DNA from: Artocarpus heterophyllus | Taxonomy: Eukaryota > Streptophyta > Magnoliopsida > Rosales > Moraceae | Length of the DNA stretch: 64,000 nt | Reading direction: 5' to 3' | NCBI GenBank assembly: GCA_025403435.1 | Contig: CM046344.1 | Location: 20,937,652 to 21,001,651, forward strand | Shown here: positions 11,922-22,717 of the stretch, piece after piece | Layout: each line of letters opens with the position of its first letter | How positions within the stretch are numbered: position 1 is the first letter of the stretch | The notes under the pieces: model-generated | Databases searched by the model: none | What the model was told of the DNA's origin: nothing | What the model saw: only the letters and a program-made list of their open reading frames with translations | Program-made: the position numbers and the translations under genes

Positions 11922-12561
11922 TGTTGAGGGTGAGCTCGACGCCACCACAGAGGAGCCGTACTATGGGTGGTCGGCCAAATAGGTCGGCAGAGTTATTAAG
12001 GGCATACTACTAATCCCGATGATCATGGATACCACGTCTGAGGTTTTTCTCAAGACTACCAAGACTGCACCTCAGCGGGTTGCCTCATCGGACTAAGTAC
12101 CAACTTGGGTTGAAATACTTTCGCTTGAAAGTGGACTGCTACTCGCCATCACAGGTCAACAAATGGCAAACAACTCGCCACCAGATGGAAGCCAATCCAT
12201 CGGTGGAGGGACATGACACTTGTCACCTGCCACCTAACATGCCTTAATGCGACACCCAAGTTGTGGGCAAAACCCAGCTAGCACCCGGTCTAAGTGGCAG
12301 CCTGTAAATAAGATGCATTTATTGCATCCTAGCATGCATGCTCCTTCCCACCTAACGAGTTCCTGACCTCTGTCGAGTAATCCCTGCCTTGAGCATCGGA
12401 GAGCCCTTGTCTGTTGCTAACCCTTTTTCCTTACCTCTGAAGCGTCCCTCCTCTTGTTACAGGTACACCCAACCAGGCAGAGGCGAATAGGGAAGAGCTG
12501 ACCACCATTGCGCAGTCGCACATGGTGTTGATTCGATGCTGGACCTCGGTAAGCATCAACA
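11922..12561 (+). repeat. 5' LTR of element B
   Basis: TGTTGAGGG to GCATCAACA, paired with 22039-22677. The TATA box of the 3' copy (TATAAATAG, 22419-22427) is here TGTAAATAA (about 12303-12311). The copy that would drive genomic RNA has therefore lost its core promoter motif. Confidence 0.94.
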
Positions 12562-12564
12562 TTT

Positions 12565-12582
12565 TGGCGCTAGAAGTAGGGC
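12565..12582 (+). other. Primer binding site of B
   Basis: TGGCGCTAGAAGTAGGGC starts three bases after the 5' LTR. TGG followed by a tRNA-like complement is expected here. I do not assign the tRNA species. Confidence 0.7.
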
Positions 12583-12614
12583 GCCTACACCTTCACTTAA
12601 AAACACTAGCCACA

Positions 12615-14300
12615 ATGAGTCCAAAGACCGAGACGGTAACTCGAGGGAATGCCCGAGATGATGCTACCCGACATAAGGGGTTGGGAGAAGCACGAAACCG
12701 ACACTAGAACCCGATTAGACCTAGGGGCCACCCTAGATAATGAGGTCCTGATTCGGGGGGCAAGGGAGCATGGCAAGGGCCGAACAGGCTAATGATCTAG
12801 TTGCCCAAGACCCAATCCGTGAACTTATGAACGCAGTTCAGATTCTCACACAGTAGCTCATACAACAGGCTCAATGTTAGGCTGCACCCGGCCTCTTACC
12901 TCCAACCCCGGCTGACCAGGCTGGAGGTCGAGCAGGATGGGATGTCGTCGACCCAAACGAAGTCTATTTCGAGCACTCGAGAGGTTCAACACGTGGCATC
13001 TCGACCAATAATAAACTTGTCCAGGAAGGTCGACTTCGCCCCCAAAGAGCGTGGGTCCCGTCACCACAAGGCTCCCGAGCGTCCGTGTTTGATCGGCTTG
13101 GACGCTGGGGGGAAGTGCGCCAAGGTCGTCAACCTGAGGCAGATGACCACGTGGAGGGCGGAGCACCCGAACTACCCAAGGATATGAACAGTCGCCAGTT
13201 TTGGGATCTACAGCGCCAAATCGATAAGATTCGCAACAATCGTTTTGGCTTGGACGACGTGGGCACCCTGGAACCGTCGTTCCCATAAGCAATAATGCAA
13301 GCCCCTATGCCACCCAAGTTCAAGGTCCCACAAATCAAGGCCTATGATGGGACCGCAGATAAAGACGAGCATGTTGAGCTATTCCGAAGACACATGCTCC
13401 TTTAGAATGCTAGCGACGTAGCAATGTACAAGGCCTTTTCATTGACACTTACCGGACCAGCTCAGCAATGGTTCCGGCAACTTGAGCCAGCCTTTGTCAC
13501 TTCTTTTTGGCAGCTCGTGGATGCCTTCTCAACAGCCTTCTCCACTATGAAGACAAAGAGAAAGGAGATCACTTACCTCTACGCTGTAAAGCGAGGAGAC
13601 GGCAACGTCTGAGACTACATCAATTAGTTTACCCGAGCAGCTCTTGAGGTCAAGCACGTCGAAGATGAGACCCTTAAGCATATTTTTGTAGGGGGTCTCC
13701 GGGATGAAAAGCTCACTTGGTCTCTGGCCTTCGAGCAGCCGAGCACGTTCTCATAGATGCTCGGCTATGCTAGAGGTACGCTAATGCAGCGGAATATATG
13801 AAGAGCCATAGAGAGGAGGCCAGCCCTAAGTGGAACAAAGAAAGAAAAGAAGCAAAAGAAAGTGCCGAAACAGACCAATGTTGAGCAGAACAAGAAGCAA
13901 AAGAAAGAGAAGAAACCCAAGAAGCCAAAGATGCCGACCGGCAAGTTTCAAAGCTACACACCACTAGTAGCAACCATCGACAAAGTGTTTGCCCAAGTGA
14001 GCTGTAGGAACCTGCTGGTATCGCCACCCAAGCTCAAGGGCAGCAAGATAAAGCGACATCAAACTAGGTACTGTGAGTTCCACAAAGATGTGGGGCATAA
14101 TACCCATGAATGTATTCAGCTAAAGGATCAAATTGAAAGACTGGTCCAAGAAGGACACTTGAGGGAGTTTGTTGAGCGAGTCATAACTCTGAGCTCCTGC
14201 CTCTGGAAGGAACGAACCATCAGGCTGAGACACGCCAAACCGCTCACATAACGAAGGCAGGAACACCTCAGAACCCCCAAACATCGTTCACATGATCTTC
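12615..14300 (+). pseudogene. gag relic of element B
   Basis: The ATG at 12615 opens MSPKTETVTRG, and the frame ends at 12705-12707. A capsid domain follows at about 13305-13800 with KAFSLTLTGPAQQWF, SFWQLVDAFSTAFST and the GLRDEKLTWSL segment. Lysine-rich sequence lies at 13840-13940. A Cys/His segment at about 14060-14170 (YCEFHKDVGHNTHEC, then QLKDQIERLVQEGHLREFV) is the standard end of Tat Gag proteins. In-frame stops and at least two frame changes disable it. Confidence 0.87.
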
Positions 14301-14379
14301 GAAGGGCCTGTCACCGGGGACACTTCAAGTGAGTGACGGGCGTAAGTTCTGAGAAGCTTGGCTGGTCGAATGAGGTGAG

Positions 14380-17300
14380 TTCATCAACATGTCTGAACAT
14401 GTTAACAAGATTTATCGCCAGCAAGATACCTCGATCATATTTACCGAGGAGGAAGCAGACAGGTTAATTCATCCGCACAATGACACCATCGTGTGCGAAG
14501 CTGTACATCGCAATAACATAGTGTGGCGAGTGCTAATTGATAATGGTAGTTCGGTTGATATCCTATTCAAGCAAGCTTTTGATAAAACGAAAGATCAGAA
14601 AATGCTACCTTAGTCCCGATCCACACCCCGCTTTATGGCTTCATAAGTGAATGCGTCTGAGCAGTTGGGCAGGTCGACCTGCCTGTGACCTTAGGTGAGG
14701 CTGCTGCTTGGGTAACACGTGTCGTCGACAAACCCTCCCAATACAATATCATCATTGGCCACCCAACGTTGAACGCACTAAAGGCCGTAGTCTTCACATA
14801 TCACCTGGCGATGAAATTCCCTACAGAGGACGGGGTTGGAGTGAGTTCGTTCATCTCAAAGGGACTCCCGAGCCTGTTACGCTAGTGCTGTCTGAGCGGC
14901 GTTAGCTCAACAATTAAACGTCTCGGCCATCCACATGGTCGACGAGATTGATCTTCCTACCGACTTGGTACCTAAGATGCTCTCTAATCTTGACCCCCAT
15001 CTTCTCGAGGAAGAAGTGAGAGCCACCTCGGTCGAAGACTTGGTGCTGTTCAGTCTAGACCCTTTACATCCTAAGCGCACTATCCAACTCAAATCCTAGC
15101 TACGACCTGAGATCTGGGTCAGCCTCGAGGGGCTCCTTTCTGAGTATTGGGACATGTTCGTGTGGTCGCATGAAGACATGCCAGGCATTGATCTAAATGT
15201 AATCTATCATTGGCTCAACGTCCGACCCGAGCACAAACCGGTGATACAGAAGAGAAGGGCTTTCAATCTGGAAAGGTATGCTGCTATCAATTAAGAGGCC
15301 CATAAGCTTTTGAAAGCGAGATTTATTTGGGAAGTCAAGTATCCAGAGTGGTTAGCAAATATTGTCCTCGTTAAGAAGGCAAATGGGAAATGGTGAGTTT
15401 GCATAGATTACACTGACTTGAATAAAGCTTGCCCAAAGGACTGCTTTTTGCTCCCTTGAATAGACTAGCTCGTCGACGCGACGGCAGGCCACGAGCTGCT
15501 TAGCTTCATAGACACTTATTCTGGCTATAACTAGATCAAGATGGTCAAGGAGGACCAGGTAAAGACGACTTTTGTTACTGACCAAGGGCTCTACTGCTAC
15601 GTGGTAATGCCCTTCGGGCTGAAGAACACCGGGGCAACCTACTAGCGTCTAGTCAATAAAATGTTTGCTTGGCTAATCGGTAAAACAATGGAGGTCTACA
15701 TGGACGACATGCTAGTCAAATCTGCCGAAGCAGTTGATCACATGGCCAATCTCTGAGAGAGCTTCGACATCCTCCAGGAATATGGGATGAAACTTAACCC
15801 AGTAAAGTGTGCTTTTGTGGTTAGCTCGGGCAAGTTTCTTGGATTTTTGGTCAACCAACGAGGTATAGAGGTTAACCCAGCTAAGGACCAAGTAATTACA
15901 GACATGCAACCGCCTCATACTGTAAAGGAGGTGCAAAAACTCACCAGTATGATAGCAACTCTCTCTAGATTTATCTTCCAGGCTACCAACAAGTGCCATC
16001 CATTTTTTAAGGCACTTAAGGGAAGGTTTGAGTGGAGCAGGGAATGTGAAGAAGCCTTTCAAAATCTGAAAAGGTATTTAGCCACACCCCGCTCCTGTCC
16101 AAACCTTTGCCTAGAGAACTATTAACCGCATATCTAGCTATGTCCGAGAAGGCCGTAAGCTCGGTTCTTATCCGAGAAGAAGACAGAGTCCAAAAGCCTG
16201 TCTATTATACAAGCCATGCGTTCTAGGGTGCCGAGGAGCAGTACTCCCCACTCAAAAAGTTGGCATTTGTGTTGGTCATTTCTGCTCGAATGCTACGACC
16301 CTACTTTCAAGGTCACACCATACAGGTCCTGACCAAGTTCCCTCTTCGGCATGTCCTTCAGAGCCTGAAAATATCAGGTTGGATGGCCAAATGGTCGGTC
16401 GAGCTCAGCCAATACGATGTTCACTTTGTGCCAAGGACAGCCATTAAGGCTTAAGCCCTCGCAGATTTTATCGTCGAGTTCACCGATACCAAGCAAAACA
16501 CACCGTTGGCTGAGAAGGCACCCGTGGAAGTACCAGACGCCCCCAGTTGCAGCGAGGATCACACCACGATCGAGCCAAAGTGGAAGCTTTTTGTCGATGG
16601 ATCCTCCTGCGAGGAAAGCTCAGGTGCCGGGTTACTATTGATAAGCCTGGACTGATACAAGGTAATCTACGCACTCTGATTCGACTTTAAGGCCTCAAAC
16701 AACGAGGCAGAATATGAAGCACTCCTGGTTGGACTTCAGATTGCTAAAGATCTTAGGGTAGATTGCATAGTCATCTATAGTGACTCGATGCTGGTGGTCT
16801 AGCAAGTCACTAGAGTATTTCAAGCCCGAATAGAGTCAATGGCTACATATTTACAAGAGGTCCAGATGCTGCTCGGGTAGTTAAAGTCTTACTCATTTAA
16901 GCAGATCCCCAAATTAGAAAACTCGGAGGCCTATGCGCTTGCTCGGCTTGCCTCAGGTCTTGGCGATAGTGAATTACCTTCAATCCCCATTGAAAGGCTA
17001 GCCGAGCCGAGCATAAACAAGCAAATAACGAGTGTAGCCGAAGAAGAACATGAGACCACTTGGCTAGACCCGATCATTCGATACCTGACCACAGCCGAAT
17101 TGCCCGATGACTAAGAAGAGGCACGTCAGATACGCAACAGCTTGGCGTGGTATTCGATGATCGACAGAAAGCTATATCGACGAGGCTACACTATGCCATG
17201 TCTGAAGTGTGTTGGGCCTGGCGAAGCCGAATATTTAATGAAACAGTTCCACGAAGGCCTGTGTGGTAACCATTCTAGAGGGCGATCCTTAGCCCAAAAT

Positions 17301-18298
17301 TGTCTCCAGCAAGGCTACTACTAGCCGACCATGGAGAAAGATTACAAGGATTTCGTGCAGAAATGCCTCAAATGTCAGCAATTCGCCAGGGTGCCCGGGC
17401 ATCATGCTGAGCCACTTACCTCAATTATGTCGGCATGGCCATTTGCTAAATAAGCCATTGACTTGATCGGACCCTCCCTTAAGCCCGATCCCAATTTAAG
17501 TGTTGCATTGTGGCCATTGATTACCTCACCAAATGGGTTGAGGTAGAGCCATGTACCAACATGATCGAGGCAAAATGTACCAACTTCGTGTGAAAAAACA
17601 TCATTTGTCAGTTCAGAATCCCGCACACCATCGTGACCGCCACCACGAAACAATTTGAATCATCTAGCCTCCTCTGCTTGTGTGACCAACTTGGCATTAA
17701 GAAAGTTTTCTCATCTCTGAGCTACCCCCAAAGCAACGGGCAGGTAGAAGCTGTCAACAAAAAAATCAAGGATAACTTAAAGAAAAAACTCGAGGGCCTC
17801 AAAGGAGCTTGGATTGACGAGCTCCCGAAAGTGCTCTGGGCCTACCAAACAACTGCCCGAACAGCTACTAGGGAAACCCCATTCTCGCTTGCATATAGAG
17901 CGAAAGCAGTCATCCTAGCGGAGGTGGGATTACCCAGTTTTAAGGTAGAGCATTACGATGAAATTTGAAATGTCGAGATCATGATGTCTGGGCTAGACTT
18001 ACTTGAGGAAAGAAGGAACCATGCAGCAATTCGTAATGCAGCTCAGAATCAAGTCGTGGCTCGATATTACAATAAGTGGGTCCAACCGAGAAGTTTCAAG
18101 GTTAGAGACTTGGTACTCAAAAAAGTCACGGTTCTGCAGCCCGGGGTAGGGTCTTTTGGTCCAAAATGGGACAGACCGTACAGGGTCGTTGATATTGTCT
18201 TGTCAGGCACTTATAGACTGAGCGACATGAGGGTAATTTGCTCGGTCGTCCTTGAAACGCTAAGCTACTCAAGAGATTCTTTTGTTAATCAAAGCTAG
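14380..18298 (+). pseudogene. pol relic of B: PR-RT-RH-second RH-IN
   Basis: Protease: VLIDNGSSVDILF near 14530-14575 keeps the catalytic Asp, followed by YNIIIGHPTLNALKAV. RT runs from about 15120 to 16080 with VYMDDMLVKS (YMDD at 15697-15708). A first RNase H covers about 16130-16450. A second one covers about 16570-16960: FVDGSS, NNEAEYEALL and YSDS supply the expected Asp-Glu-Asp residues. Integrase: zinc-binding part 17220-17385 (HEGLCGNHS ... KCLKCQQFA), core to about 17970 with NGQVEAVNK holding the catalytic Glu, and a C-terminal KVRDLVLKK segment near 18100. Numerous TAG and TGA stops, chiefly where Trp, Gln or Arg are usual, make it inactive. Confidence 0.9.
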
Positions 18299-19081
18299 AA
18301 AACTTTTTTGATCTCTAGCTATATTCTTTTTGCAACTAGGCATATTGAATAGGACTAGAATGTAAATATCAAATATCAATGAAATATAAGTTCCTACACT
18401 GTTCCATCGAGCAAAGAGTGTTTAAGGAATAGACAAATCCTAAAAAAGGAAGCCATAACTCCAGCCCGAAGGACCAGACAACAACTCCCAAAAAAGGAGA
18501 GTCGTCCTAATTAACCAGATTGGGGGGCTGATTGGCATTTAGCCAATCATTAGTCTATCGTCGTACAGACTACCCATAAAGTCTCTAGCATAATCATGCC
18601 CGACCAACCCTAGACTTGTACAAGTTTTCATGAACTTAAACAAGTCTAGGGGGTGACAGGATACAGGGTACCGCACGTCGATTATGCTCTACCCGACCGA
18701 GAAGTGGACCTTTCCTGCTCGGATTAACTCGGTAACTACCGAGACATTGAACTCGGCAACGATAGGAATGAAAAAGGGAATCTCAAAAACTATGACTCAA
18801 AAGTGCCCCTCCCGAGGAGCATCGAGCATGGAACAAATTCCCAAATCAATTCCAAGACTGAGGTCTACCTAACTCGATGACATGAAAGCTAAACTACGTC
18901 CCCGAGAAATCCTTCACCCTAAAGAATGAAAATATCTACCCGAGAACAATCGCGCTTGGAAAATAACAAAACCATAATATATAAGAATCCGAGGTACAAT
19001 TAACAACAAAATAACATCAAAAAAAAAACCAGGCGCCTCCCAAGCCTGGATACAAAATAAGATCAAAAAATAACAAAAAGC
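18299..19081. other. Spacer between pol and antisense ORF of B
   Basis: No coding motif on either strand. A G-rich run lies at 18522-18530, and the sequence is A-rich towards 18960-19080. In Tat elements this spacer separates the convergent 3' ends of pol and the antisense ORF, so both transcripts may terminate here (inference). Confidence 0.6.
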
Positions 19082-21654
19082 TAAACCTGAGCCCCATCCC
19101 CAGCATTGTCCTCGCCGCCTTCACCACCGTTAGTGCCTTACTTGTCCCCGTCATCATCGCTGTCCACTTTGATAAACTCTTCTCCCTCCTATGGTTAAGC
19201 AGTGCTCTGCTTTGGCTTGACTATGAGTGACCAATTGAAGCCCTCGGCCTCAGGGTGCTTCCAGATCAGATAGTCTCGGAGGTCCGTCATGCCGAAGTAG
19301 TAATAATCGGCGTACTCCGGGGACGCCTTAAATTCTTCCACGACTTAGGCAAGTCGGCCGGGGAACTCCTCCAAGAAACGCTGGTGCTCGGCCTGCAAAG
19401 CTGCCAGCTGGTCCTTAAGCCGAGCAACCTTATCCCTTGCCTGCTCGGTCGATCTTGTTGCCTCCTCCGCCTCAGCCTTGGCCTGGTCGGCCTCCTCCTT
19501 CACCTTTCGAGCCTCCTCCTCAGCCAGAGAAAGAGATGCCTTGGTTTGTTCGGCCAGAGAAAGAGATGCCTTGGTTTGTTCTAGCTCTGCTTTTTGCACC
19601 GAGCTCCTTCTCGATCTCCATCTTATCGAGGAAGGTCTTTTTGTGCCTCTCTTTCTCCCAATTGAATTCTTTCAGCCTGGTTGAATAAGCCATGTGCAAG
19701 AAGACATATGTCTGAAGAAGGTAGGACTTTCAGCATGTGACAAAAAGGAAAAGAAGAGAAGCTTGAGGTGGGATAAGCACTCACCTTGGCTACAGAGCAG
19801 AAAGCAGAGTCGGACAAGCCTTTGAAATCTTCTCCTTAGAGGTTCACTAAAAAGTCTTCCTAAGGGACCACATCCCCGAAGCGCTCGAAGATAGCCCAGG
19901 CAGTAGTTCAGGCGCCTCATCGGGGTGTCTCCCGAAGAAAGCACAAAGGTTGTAATGGCAGCAGGTGGGGTCTCGCTCGATGAAGCCCTAGTCCTTGGCA
20001 GTTGGGACGGTAACTCTTGGATTGTTGTGGGTGGCTGCTAGGATCGTGGGGGAAGCTCCATCCTCAGAGTTCGCTTGCGCTTCCACCCGATCTCCACGGC
20101 CTTGCCTTTCTTCTTGTGAAGGCTCTCCATGAGAGCCCGTCTCTCCTCAGCAGTGCTCGGCCGTGATGTCATTTCTGCAAAGCCAACATCCTCCCAAGTC
20201 AGAACAAGGTTGGCATGTAAAAAAAAAAAAACTCGAGGCTAACCTCTGATCTAGAGCTGGCTAGGCGAGTATAGGTGCCGGATCACCTCCTCAAGGTCCT
20301 CGTCTGCCACGGGTGGCCCCGCGTCGAAGGAGCCACTCGATGAGTCGTCAGAGCTGGACGATGATGGCTCCCTTGCTGGTCACCCAAATCGGGAAGTGCT
20401 TGGCCCTGGGATGTCCACAGCGCTCGGCCTCGCGACTGTGACCTGCCCGGTTGACCGAGCAGGTTGGATGTTTGATGGGGGATTTGTTCTACTGGGTTCC
20501 CTGAACCAGCCATAACCAAAAAGGGTCTCCTTCTTGAGCAGGAACGACTGCTGTCTCGTCGCTTTCGGCTTCTCGAATAGGTCTTTGACCTCCCTGATCA
20601 CATGGCTCGGTGCCCAAGGCCTCTTGGACCAAACATGCCCTTGTTCGAACGTCCTCGGCACAAGTTGATCAGCAAGGACGGCCTCACCTGCTCGGGCTAA
20701 ATAATTGCCCCTGACATAGAACCACTCGTACTTCTAGAGTTTGTTCAAGTCGCAGTTGACCAAAATGAAATCTCTCTTGAAGCCAGTGACGTAATACGAC
20801 CCGGACTGCTGGGGAAGCTTCTTCATCTTGTTTACTTGTTTAAATGCTTCCAATAGCATCTCAATTGCCTGATGGTACCTCTATAGCATGTACATCCTAA
20901 TTAGCGACCTGTAACTGTTTAGGTTAAGCTGAGCCTGGCACACATTAAAGTCATTTAGTGCCTGGCGAAGAAATGGATGGAACGACGACGCAGCCCAGCC
21001 CTAAAAAACTCCGCGTATAGTGTTATGCAGCCCTCAGGCGGAGTCAAGGGTGAATCATTCTCCTCGGGCACGATGAGGATGACGTCGTTTGGGATGCTGA
21101 ACTCAACATGCAGATCCTCGAGCCGAGACTCCGTCATGGCGCTAGAGTAGGCTGCTACCGAAGTCTGCCCGGGCTTGGTCACTTGGTAGGCTATCACTCC
21201 CCGAACATGAGTGACCCGGACTCTTTCATCTTCTTCTTTGATGACCTGCTCAGCCTCCTCGGCTCGTCGCTCCTCGTCGGAGATGTCGACGGTAATCCTG
21301 CCTACAACTTGGACAAGAGCCCCAGAGTCTCGACTGGAGGTGCTTGCTACGTCAGCCGCTACCTCTAACTCGGCATGCTCCAGGGCAGTAACTCAGGAGT
21401 TGCCAGCAGTGGCTGCCCCAAAGTATAGGTTCTTGCCCCTGCACGGCCTCACTAGGCACTCCCTATCCAGCAGGTTGAGAAACTCCTGCTCAGGACAGTC
21501 TGAGAGCGACCCTCAATATTTGAGCAAACCAGTCAGCCCCATCCTACTCTAGGGTCAGACCTTCGATATCAACCTCTGTAGAGGATGAGCTGGCCTCAAG
21601 GTTGCTTTCTGACTAGAAAATATTGACATTCTAAGAATTTGACACATAACTCAT
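19082..21654 (-). pseudogene. Antisense ORF of B (putative gypsy-type transposon protein)
   Basis: The coding direction opposes gag-pol. The ATG is at 21654-21652. The recognisable domain is at about 21210-20680: PPEGCITLYAEFFRAGLRRR, then a YYVTGF-like stretch. This matches the plant protein family called 'putative gypsy type transposon' (PF04195, recalled from memory). The C-terminal half (19599-19345) is a long Ala/Glu/Lys/Gln-rich coiled coil ending EEFPGRLA, then an acidic tail with DSDDDGDK near 19140 and a stop at 19082. Function is unknown; such ORFs are reported from several Tat elements. Stops and frame changes show it is dead. A spliced arrangement is possible, and I cannot place introns. 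Confidence 0.78.
19523..19582 (-). repeat. 30-bp tandem duplication in the coiled coil
   Basis: Two copies of a 30-bp unit (19523-19552 and 19553-19582) differ at the last base. They duplicate ten residues (TKASLSLAEQ) of the heptad region without shifting frame. Confidence 0.9.
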
Positions 21655-21801
21655 TTTTCACGCTTCTTGAGAAATTACTTGTTCGAACTGTGGAAGCTTG
21701 GGGACGTAAAGTCTTCGGACTAATAACTATAGCTCAGCAGCTAAAAACTCAGTGGTTGCGAAATCTGATCTTAATTATGTGAAAATGACAGGAAGAAAGG
21801 C

Positions 21802-21812
21802 CCTATTTATAG
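21802..21812 (-). promoter_or_regulatory. Candidate TATA box of the antisense ORF of B
   Basis: The minus strand reads TATAAATAGGG about 148-158 nt upstream of the antisense ATG. The same leader layout occurs in E (near 11672). This conservation in a second element supports a dedicated antisense promoter separate from the LTR. Confidence 0.6.
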
Positions 21813-22026
21813 CCATTTCAGGTGAGAAATCCAAGTATAGAAAACGAAGAGACACGATGATTATGTCTGTCAGGAGGCGGAGTCGTTCGCGGAGCGACAT
21901 GTGTCTCTCAAGTTCTTGTGTGTAACCCTACATTTCACGCTACCTCGAGACGCCGCTTCGACTTCCTTCCTTAGCTGACCTCACCCACTCGACGTAGTCC
22001 ACCTAGCCGGACACTGACTAGGTCAA

Positions 22027-22038
22027 CTAGGGGGCTAC
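22027..22038 (+). other. Polypurine tract of B
   Basis: ACTAGGGGGCTA(C) lies directly before the 3' LTR start TGTTGAGGG. It matches the minus-strand PPT of E. Confidence 0.82.
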
Positions 22039-22677
22039 TGTTGAGGGTGAGCTCGGCGCCACCGTCGAGGATCCGTACTCCAGGTGGTCGGCCAAACAGC
22101 TTGGCAGAGTTACAAGGGCATACTACTGATCTCAATGACCTTGGATACCACATCTGAGGTTTTTTTAAGAGCTGCCAAGACTGCACCTTAGCAGGTTGCC
22201 TCCTCAGACTAAGTACCAGCTCGATTCAGAATACTCTAGCTTAAAAGTGGACTGTTACTCGCCATCACAGGTCAACAAATAGCAAACAACTTGTTGTCGA
22301 ATGGAAGCTAATCCATTGATGAAGGGACATGACATTTGTCACCTACCACCAGACATGCCTTGATGCGACACCCGGATTGTGGGCAAAACCCACCTAGCAC
22401 CCGGTCCAAGTGGCAGCCTATAAATAGGATGCATTTATTGCTTCCTCGCATGCATGCTCCTTCCCACCTAATGAGTTCCTGACCTCTACCGAGCAATCCC
22501 TGTCTTGGGCATCGGAGAGCCCTTGTCTATTGACTGACCTTTTTCCCTTACCTCCGAAGCATCCCTCCTCTTATTACAGGTACACCCGACCAGGCAGAGG
22601 CGAACAGGGAAGAGCTGACCACCATGTGCAGCCGCACATGGTGTTGATTCGACGCCGGACCTCGGTAAGCATCAACA
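22039..22677 (+). repeat. 3' LTR of element B
   Basis: 639 bp, the pair of 11922-12561. It keeps the TATA box TATAAATAG at 22419-22427. Its right edge GCATCAACA is followed by the target duplication TTGAT. Confidence 0.94.
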
Positions 22678-22682
22678 TTGAT

Positions 22683-22717
22683 ATTGAGGAAACTTCACCC
22701 AACTAGGACGGGCGAAG
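22683..22717 (+). pseudogene. Continuation of E antisense ORF beyond B
   Basis: ATTGAGG to GGGCGAAG aligns with the antisense ORF of B (minus strand around 21570-21530). It is collinear with the fragment ending at 11921. Homology to copia element D begins at about 22718, so this is the E-C junction. Confidence 0.6.

Larger units (their letters stand above)
11922..22677 (+). mobile_element. Element B: Tat-type Ty3/gypsy retrotransposon with antisense ORF
   Basis: A 10,756-bp element with 5' LTR 11922-12561 and 3' LTR 22039-22677. It is flanked by a perfect 5-bp duplication, TTGAT at 11917-11921 and 22678-22682. The internal order is PBS, gag, PR, RT, RNase H, a second RNase H-like domain, IN, a spacer, an opposite-strand ORF and the PPT. 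The duplicated RNase H and the antisense ORF are hallmarks of the Tat lineage. By eye the LTRs differ at roughly one site in ten, so the insertion is much older than D. Coding regions carry many stops. Confidence 0.94.
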
